Positions 13,936 through 18,186 of a stretch of DNA of 18,186 nt are shown in pieces (the first letter of the stretch is position 1; each line of letters starts with the position of its first letter). This DNA is from Chloroflexota bacterium. GTDB lineage: Bacteria; Chloroflexota; Anaerolineae; UBA3071. Both the position numbers and the translations under genes were made by a program. Below the pieces are notes generated by a model that did not search any database, was not told where the DNA came from, and saw only the letters and a list, made by a program, of their open reading frames with translations. The stretch lies in the NCBI GenBank assembly GCA_014383605.1, contig JACNHM010000191.1, positions 1-18,186 on the forward strand. Direction: 5' to 3'.

Positions 13936-14152
13936 GTAGGGGCAACCCTTGCGGTTGCCCAGGGCGGGCGCAAGGCCTGCCCCTACGGTGGGTTGTGGCT
14001 CCCAGGGGCGCGGCAAAGGGCGGGCGCAAGGCCTGCCCCTACGGTGGGTTGTGGCTCCCAGGGGCGCGGCAAAGGGCGGGCGCAAGGCCTGCCCCTACGG
14101 TGGGTTGTGGCTCCCAGGGGCGCGGCAAAGGGCGGGCGCAAGGCCCGCCCCT
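13936..14152. repeat. 56-bp tandem repeat (3.4 copies) with GTAGGGGCA inverted-repeat lead-in
   Basis: Units start at 13962, 14018, 14074 and 14130 with nearly identical sequence; the fourth stops after about 23 bp. Each starts GGGCGGGCGCAAGGCCTGCC and ends GGGGCGCGGCAAA. Before the first, GTAGGGGCA (13936) is the inverted partner of TGCCCCTAC inside each unit, and GGGCAACC-CTTGC-GGTTGCCC forms its own hairpin. This fills most of the 364-bp gap between recJ and the DUF4870 gene. Open frames through it (Arg/Pro/Gly-rich) are artefacts. Confidence 0.9.
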
Positions 14153-14179
14153 GCAGTTGCTTGCAGCCATCGCTTCGGC

Positions 14180-14806
14180 CTACAGCCAGCCCTGCTCGCG
14201 CATGAATCTGGTCACGTAGGGGATGTCGAAGCGCTTGCCCTGGTAGGCCAGGTAGGCGTAGTAGATGGCGGCCACGATGGGCACCAGGAAGATCACCCAC
14301 AGCACGCAGCCCAGGCAGCCGCCGGTGATCGCCGTGAACACGCTGAAGATGATGGCCGCCAGGATCTCGTAGATCGCTTCCAGCACCAGGAAAGCCAGCG
14401 ATTGCACGGCGTGGTGTTTCTGAAAGGGACGATCCTTGTTCGGATCCAGCACCAGCATGAGCACGGGCACGATGATGGGGACGATGAACTGGCTGAGGTA
14501 GGCGAAGAAGCTCCACAGCCTGTCGTTGTCGTCAGCTTCGGGATCATCGGTGATGTTGCGGGCCAGGAAGTTGCCCGCCTCGCTCACAACATGTTCGAAC
14601 TTTTCTTCGAAGGTCTCGGCGGTTTCTTCGGCCTTTTCCTCGGCAGCCTCCGCAACTTCCTTGATGGCTTCGCCAGCCTCTTCTGCCGCCTCAGTCGCTT
14701 CCGCAGCGACGGCCGCGGCCAGATCCTCGGTCTGCTGCACCGCTTCCTCCGCCGTCTCGGCCACGTCCTCCATGGCCTCTTCCAATGGTTCCAGCTTCTC
14801 GTTCAT
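14180..14806 (-). CDS. DUF4870/Tic20-like membrane protein with long Ala/Glu helix
   Basis: 208 aa. Residues 1-80 are an Ala/Glu-rich coiled-coil or apolipoprotein-like helix. The DUF4870 (Tic20-like) module follows: DRLWSFFAYLSQFIVPIIVP (95-114), then LDPNKDRPFQKHHAVQSLAF (120-139) with the typical H-H/A-x-Q-S/A motif, and membrane segments at about 102-120, 135-160 and 166-188. The C-terminus FDIPYVTRFMREQGWL is soluble. The start is firm (GGAGG six nucleotides before the ATG). Function in the family is unknown; the added helix may bind membranes or partners. A promoter and a palindrome lie upstream. Confidence 0.85.
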   Translation of the reverse strand: MNEKLEPLEEAMEDVAETAEEAVQQTEDLAAAVAAEATEAAEEAGEAIKEVAEAAEEKAEETAETFEEKFEHVVSEAGNFLARNITDDPEADDNDRLWSFFAYLSQFIVPIIVPVLMLVLDPNKDRPFQKHHAVQSLAFLVLEAIYEILAAIIFSVFTAITGGCLGCVLWVIFLVPIVAAIYYAYLAYQGKRFDIPYVTRFMREQGWL

Positions 14807-14894
14807 TCACACCCTCCTTGGCTATGATCTCGCAGCCAGTGCTGCGTCCTGGGAGGCGACGAGCCTCGTCAGCCCCTCTCTTACCCATACGAAT

Positions 14895-14918
14895 CTGTCG
14901 GCCGCAAGTTTCCGACAG
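14895..14918. promoter_or_regulatory. Operator-like inverted repeat upstream of the DUF4870 gene
   Basis: CTGTCGG (14895-14901) and CCGACAG (14912-14918) are perfect inverted arms ten bases apart, placed at about +3 to +26 of the predicted leftward transcript. The 17-bp arm-to-arm distance would let a dimeric regulator bind two major grooves about 1.6 turns apart; a 5'-UTR hairpin is equally possible. Confidence 0.42.
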
Positions 14919-14927
14919 CGTGGTCGC

Positions 14928-14956
14928 ATTGTACCACATCATCGCATCATCTGCAA
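14928..14956 (-). promoter_or_regulatory. Promoter of the DUF4870 gene
   Basis: On the minus strand TTGCAG (14956-14951), a 17-bp spacer and TACAAT (14933-14928). The predicted start is near 14921, about 115 nt before the ATG at 14806. Confidence 0.58.
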
Positions 14957-14987
14957 GACACCTGCCCGACGGCAAACTGACCGCGGC

Positions 14988-15016
14988 TTGCCCCCTGACC
15001 ATGCCTGTGCTACAAT
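14988..15016 (+). promoter_or_regulatory. fmt promoter
   Basis: TTGCCC (14988-14993), a 17-bp spacer and TACAAT (15011-15016). The start would be near 15023, about 50 nt before the fmt ATG, in a back-to-back arrangement with the leftward promoter at 14956. Confidence 0.58.
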
Positions 15017-15022
15017 GACGCC

Positions 15023-15050
15023 ATCGCGCATCACGTTTCACGGATCACGT
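15023..15050. repeat. GCGCATCACG / CGGATCACG repeat in the fmt leader
   Basis: ATCGCGCATCACG followed by TTT and CACGGATCACG repeats, apart from a small insert, the right arm of the inverted repeat at 5309-5327. It is another copy of the same short repeat family, here in the 5' leader of fmt. Confidence 0.55.
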
Positions 15051-15071
15051 CTCATGCCTCGAGGTGCCAAC

Positions 15072-16007
15072 ATGACCGCACGCGTTGTCTTCATGGGCAC
15101 GCCTGACTTCGCCGTGCCGACGCTGGCCGCGCTGCTGGCCGGCGGCCACGAGGTGGTCGGTGTGGCGACGCAGCCCGACCGCCCGGCCGGCCGCGGTCGC
15201 CAGTTGACCGCTTCGCCCGTCAAACGCTTGGCCGCAGGGCACGGCATTCCTGTGTTGCAGCCGACCACGCTGCGTCAGCCGGAGCCGGTGGCCGCCCTGG
15301 CCGCGCTGGCCCCCGACGTCATCGTCGTCGCCGCCTATGGCCTCATCCTGCCGCCAGCGGTGCTGGACATCCCGCCCCACGGCTGCCTGAACGTGCACGG
15401 CTCGCACCTGCCCCGCTACCGCGGCGCGGCGCCCATCCCCGCGGCCATCCTGGCCGGCGACGCCGAGACCGGCGTGACCATCATGCTCATGGATGCGGGC
15501 ATGGACACCGGCCCCATCCTCAGCCAGGCCGCCTGTCCCATCGGGCCGCAGGATACCACGGGCACGCTGACGGGGAAACTGGCGGAGCTGGGCGCGGGCT
15601 TGCTGGCGGAGACGCTGCCCCGCTGGCTGGCCGGCGAGGTCGAGCCGCAGCCCCAGGACGACGAGCTGGCGACCTACGCGCCGATGATCCGCAAGGCCGA
15701 CGGGCGCGTGGACTGGACGCAGCCAGCGGAGCAGATCGCCCGTCAAGTGCGGGCTTACCAGCCCTGGCCGGGGGCCACCACCTTCTGGAACGGCCAGCCG
15801 CTGAAGCTGCTGAGGGTGCGATCCTTGCCTGCGGCGGCGGCAGAGCCAGGTCGGGTGGTGGCGTGGGATGATGGAGCGGCGGTGGGCACGGGCGAAGGGC
15901 TGCTGCTGCTGGAAGAAGTGCAACTGGCAGGCAAGCGGGCCATGCCTATGGGCGACTTCCTGCGCGGCCAGCGCGGCTTCATCGGCAGCCTGCTGGACGA
16001 GACCTGA
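15072..16007 (+). CDS. fmt: Methionyl-tRNA formyltransferase
   Basis: Formylates Met-tRNA(fMet) using 10-formyltetrahydrofolate, for translation initiation. 311 aa, normal length. N-terminal Rossmann-type domain: RVVFMGTPDFAVPTLAALL (4-22), VATQPDRPAGRGR (31-43), NVHGSHLPRYRGAAPI (107-122) with catalytic Asn107 and His109, and GVTIMLMDAGMDTGPIL (134-150) with Asp145, the conserved Asn-His-Asp triad. The C-terminal OB-fold-like domain begins near KADGRVDW (about 208), with IARQVRAYQPWPGATTF. The ATG at 15072 has GAGGTG five nucleotides upstream; another ATG in frame at 15054 and the much longer frame upstream lack support. The stop codon lies inside the inverted repeat shared with the convergent gene. 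No def or rsmB gene is beside it. Confidence 0.95.
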   Translation: MTARVVFMGTPDFAVPTLAALLAGGHEVVGVATQPDRPAGRGRQLTASPVKRLAAGHGIPVLQPTTLRQPEPVAALAALAPDVIVVAAYGLILPPAVLDIPPHGCLNVHGSHLPRYRGAAPIPAAILAGDAETGVTIMLMDAGMDTGPILSQAACPIGPQDTTGTLTGKLAELGAGLLAETLPRWLAGEVEPQPQDDELATYAPMIRKADGRVDWTQPAEQIARQVRAYQPWPGATTFWNGQPLKLLRVRSLPAAAAEPGRVVAWDDGAAVGTGEGLLLLEEVQLAGKRAMPMGDFLRGQRGFIGSLLDET

Positions 16008-16031
16008 CAGGTTTCCAAAACCTGTCAGGTC
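16001..16031. terminator. Perfect 14-bp inverted repeat holding the stops of two convergent genes
   Basis: GACCTGACAGGTTT (16001-16014) and AAACCTGTCAGGTC (16018-16031) are exact reverse complements around CCA. The TGA of fmt (16005-16007) and the TGA of the leftward oxidoreductase (16027-16025) occupy mirror positions in the arms. The TTT and AAA next to the loop mean no T-tract follows the stem, so a bidirectional terminator is possible but not classic. I recall this sequence type as a common interspersed repeat. Confidence 0.7.
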
Positions 16032-17896
16032 TGAAGCCCTAACTCCCCCAGCCTGGCGGTGGTGGGGTGGCCGCTGGCAGGGTCCCAGCCGCGGGTGGCG
16101 TAGTATTCCTCCAGCATCAGCTCCAGATCGGGCAGCGCGCCCGCCGCGCCGCCGGAGGGCCGCGGCTCGCTCAGAAAGCGCTGCGGCAGCGTATCGTCGG
16201 CGCGGCCGATGCCGTAGCCGGCGTTGATCAGCCGCTTGAGGTTGAAGATGCGCTCCCCCGTGTGGAAGACGTCTCCGGTCGTCCAGTCCCAGCCCAGCGC
16301 CAGGTTGACCCACTCGGCCACCATCTCCGGCCCGGTCAGCCCCTTGATGATGAATTTACATAACCCCAAGGGATTGTAGACCGCCATGTAGTCCTGATAG
16401 CGGGCGGCCATGGCCCCTTTGCCGCGGCTGTCGTGGCGGTCAAAGGCGCCATCGTCGGTTTCGCCGAAGTGCGAAAGCCCCGGCACCTGAATGCCATAGC
16501 CTCGCCAGTAGCTCAGCGCCTCCAGGTGGCAGGCGCCGCGATTGGCCGTGGCGTAGTTGGCGGCCATGCTGACGAAGGCCCGCGGGTCGTGGTAGGGGAA
16601 CTCCTGACCCTTGACGTGCAGGGCGAAGCGCTCGGCCTCCGGGCCGAGCCGGGCGGCGGCGGCCCGCACGCCGTCGGCCAGCAGGTCTCCCAGTCCCTGG
16701 CGGCGGGCGATGCGCTGGATCAGTTCGATGGCTGCCGCGGCGTCGCCCCAGCGCAGCTCCAGCCCGCCGGTATCCTCTTCGCTCAGCAGCCCCTTCTCGT
16801 AGGCTTCGAAAGCGAAGGCGATGTTGGCGGCGGTGGAGATAGTGTCCAGCCCGTAGCGGTTGCAGAGGTGATCCATGACAACGATGCTGTGCAGGTCGTC
16901 GTTGAGCAGCAGGCCGCCGAAGCCGGCCAGAGTCTCGTACTCCGGGCTGTGCGCCTGCAGGCCGGCGTAGCGCCCTTCCTTGATCTCCACCTGCTTGCCG
17001 CAGCCGATGGGACAGGCGAAGCAGCGGTGGTGTGCGCTGAAAAGCGTCTCCGCCAGCGCCTGCCCGGTGGTGCGCTGCGCGCCCTCGCTCCAACTGCCGC
17101 CGCGCCAGTTCTGCACCGGCAGATCGCCCGCCGCCTCGGCTCCGGCCAGCCCGCCGGCCGTGCCCAGCTTGCTCATGGCCAGGGAATTGTCCTGGATCCA
17201 GTGGTTGGCCGCCTTCACCGCCTGGCGGAAGCCGTCGGCGTCGTGGTACGCCGGCCGGGCGCGGCCGCCGCGCACGACGATGGCCTTGAGATTTTTCGAG
17301 CCCATGATCGCGCCCGTGCCGCCGCGGCCGGCGGCGCGGGCCTGCAGCGGGCCGCCGATCATCACGGCGGCGTAGTGCACCAGGTTCTCCCCTGCCGGGC
17401 CGATGACCGCCACCTGTGCCTTGGCGTCGGTCTCGGCCAGCAGCATACCGTGCGCGGCGTGGCAGTCCTGACCCCAGAGATGCCCGGCGCGGCGCAGTTC
17501 GATGGTTCCAGCGCGGCCATCCATCCACAGATAGACGGGGTGTTCGGCGCGGCCGGTGACGACGAGGCCGTCGTAGCCGGCGGCGCGCAGCGCCGCGCCC
17601 CAATGGCCGCCAACGTTGGATTCGCCCCAGATACCAGTGAGCGGCGAGCGGCCACACCAGGTGGTGCGGCAACCAGTGGGGGCGACGCTGCCGGTGAAGA
17701 GGCCGTTGAAGACGTAGAGCGGGCTGGCGGTGTCCAGCGGCGGCAGGGCGGCGTCCATCGTCTGGTGGTGCAGCCAGGCGGCGTAGCCGCTGCCCAGCAG
17801 GAACTGCCGCACGTCATCGTCGGCGATCTGTTCCTGGCGCCACGTGCCGTTGGTGAGGTTGACATTGAGGTATCGGCCAGCGTAGACAGGGGACAT
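16025..17896 (-). CDS. Aldehyde ferredoxin oxidoreductase family protein (tungsten/molybdenum pterin enzyme)
   Basis: Oxidises aldehydes to acids with ferredoxin as electron acceptor, using a bis-pterin tungsten cofactor and a [4Fe-4S] cluster. 623 aa, normal length. The N-terminus YAGRYLNVNLTNGTW is the AOR_N start, with GRSPLTGIWGESNVGGHWG (82-100) and GRGGTGAIMGSKNLKAI (190-206) at the pterin. The cluster ligands are C292, C295 and C299 (CFACPIGC) and C513 (GLCKF). SPEYETLAGFG (317-327) and LCNRYGLDTIS (344-354) are also typical. The start is the ATG at 17896 (GGAGG six nucleotides upstream); the frame open to 18058 crosses its own promoter and is rejected. The aldehyde substrate is not identifiable. 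A divergent alcohol dehydrogenase gene hints at linked alcohol/aldehyde metabolism. Confidence 0.95.
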   Translation of the reverse strand: MSPVYAGRYLNVNLTNGTWRQEQIADDDVRQFLLGSGYAAWLHHQTMDAALPPLDTASPLYVFNGLFTGSVAPTGCRTTWCGRSPLTGIWGESNVGGHWGAALRAAGYDGLVVTGRAEHPVYLWMDGRAGTIELRRAGHLWGQDCHAAHGMLLAETDAKAQVAVIGPAGENLVHYAAVMIGGPLQARAAGRGGTGAIMGSKNLKAIVVRGGRARPAYHDADGFRQAVKAANHWIQDNSLAMSKLGTAGGLAGAEAAGDLPVQNWRGGSWSEGAQRTTGQALAETLFSAHHRCFACPIGCGKQVEIKEGRYAGLQAHSPEYETLAGFGGLLLNDDLHSIVVMDHLCNRYGLDTISTAANIAFAFEAYEKGLLSEEDTGGLELRWGDAAAAIELIQRIARRQGLGDLLADGVRAAAARLGPEAERFALHVKGQEFPYHDPRAFVSMAANYATANRGACHLEALSYWRGYGIQVPGLSHFGETDDGAFDRHDSRGKGAMAARYQDYMAVYNPLGLCKFIIKGLTGPEMVAEWVNLALGWDWTTGDVFHTGERIFNLKRLINAGYGIGRADDTLPQRFLSEPRPSGGAAGALPDLELMLEEYYATRGWDPASGHPTTARLGELGLQT

Positions 17897-17957
17897 GAGA
17901 GACCTCCGTTGGAGTGTGGTGAGGCACCGAGTGTGCCGGGCTGTCTGCCGTTGCCCC

Positions 17958-17986
17958 ATTCTATTCGAGATGGCCTCAGGTGTCAA
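17958..17986 (-). promoter_or_regulatory. Promoter of the aldehyde ferredoxin oxidoreductase gene
   Basis: On the minus strand TTGACA (17986-17981), a 17-bp spacer and TAGAAT (17963-17958). The start would be near 17951, about 55 nt before the ATG. Confidence 0.68.
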
Positions 17987-18002
17987 GCGGGCACGTCGTT
18001 GG

Positions 18003-18031
18003 TTGACAGTTCGGCCAAGGTCTGCTATCAT
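18003..18031 (+). promoter_or_regulatory. Promoter of the divergent alcohol dehydrogenase gene
   Basis: TTGACA (18003-18008), a 17-bp spacer and TATCAT (18026-18031), about 25 nt before the ATG. The two divergent -35 boxes are only 16 bp apart, so one regulator could affect both. Confidence 0.68.
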
Positions 18032-18056
18032 TGCGACAGGCTTGATGGAGGGTATC

Positions 18057-18186
18057 ATGCGTGCCTTGCTTTGCGACGAAGGACTGAGGTTCGATCCCGC
18101 CTATCCCGACCCGGAGCCGCCGCCGGGCGAGGCGCTGGTGCGGGTCACGCTGGCGGGCATCTGCAACACTGACCTGGAGCTGATCA
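18057..18186 (+). CDS. Zinc-dependent (MDR) alcohol dehydrogenase, N-terminus only
   Basis: 43 codons are visible before the window ends. MRALLCDEG, then PPPGEALVRVTLAGICNTDLELI is the GroES-like start of medium-chain zinc dehydrogenases; C36 in GICNTD is the usual first catalytic zinc ligand. The ATG has GGAGG five nucleotides upstream. Substrate unknown. It is divergent from the aldehyde ferredoxin oxidoreductase gene, which suggests but does not prove a shared pathway from alcohol to aldehyde to acid. Confidence 0.85.
   Translation, partial: MRALLCDEGLRFDPAYPDPEPPPGEALVRVTLAGICNTDLELI

Noticed and set aside
13936..14152. CRISPR-like array
   Set aside because: The 56-bp units are contiguous and identical throughout, with no variable spacers.
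15045..16313. 422-codon minus-strand frame across fmt
   Set aside because: Shadow of fmt and of the oxidoreductase 3' end; low-complexity translation without motifs.
17897..18058. N-terminal extension of the oxidoreductase frame
   Set aside because: It crosses a good promoter for the gene, and the ATG at 17896 has GGAGG and begins the conserved AOR_N sequence.
16433..18172. 579-codon open frame on the + strand opposite the aldehyde ferredoxin oxidoreductase gene
   Set aside because: It is antisense to a protein with all family motifs and reflects GC-rich codon bias; its translation shows no domain.

Overview
The window is GC-rich bacterial chromosome. Several things suggest a member of the Chloroflexota (Anaerolineae-like): Thr/Pro-rich linkers on a lipoprotein, short filler-type inverted repeats between genes, a tungsten-type aldehyde ferredoxin oxidoreductase, and two lineage-looking hypothetical proteins. 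This placement is inference; there is no rRNA, tRNA or CRISPR array to anchor it.

Left edge (1-1515), accessory DNA. A group II intron on the + strand ends here: the C-terminal HNH part of its reverse transcriptase, a 34-nt domain V, and a domain VI with a bulged branch-point A. Its predicted 3' end (about 453) falls inside an integron-type core sequence. Next comes a leftward two-gene toxin-antitoxin unit (MntA-like nucleotidyltransferase, then HEPN protein). It is bounded on its 5' side by a canonical GTTAGGC core, as an integron cassette would be. Beyond that are three ~40-bp-spaced palindromic sites, a sigma70-like promoter pointing right, a palindrome at its start site, and a 25-codon fragment resembling the start of a tyrosine/integron integrase that stops at the end of the next gene. 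I read this as a decayed integron: integrase stub, attI-like region, one TA cassette, and an attC invaded by a group II intron.

Middle (1505-8079), mostly leftward housekeeping genes: pyrimidine-nucleoside phosphorylase, a PHP-AlbA/Schlafen fusion, a cupin, and a tightly packed set of an alkaline-phosphatase-superfamily metalloenzyme, an HD 5'-nucleotidase-like protein and a LytR-CpsA-Psr lipoprotein. From 8348 two rightward genes of unknown function (526 and 142 aa) run from a good promoter to an intrinsic terminator. cinA-N follows directly.

Right half (11408-18186): a leftward recJ - abrB-like - small membrane protein set, a 56-bp tandem repeat, a DUF4870/Tic20-like membrane protein, rightward fmt, leftward aldehyde ferredoxin oxidoreductase, and the start of a divergent zinc-type alcohol dehydrogenase. 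fmt and the oxidoreductase converge and both stop inside one perfect 14-bp inverted repeat.

A recurring theme is that short repeat families sit at gene ends and in places supply stop codons or C-terminal tails. Gene starts were chosen by ribosome-binding site and overlap with neighbours, so several are shorter than the longest open frame.
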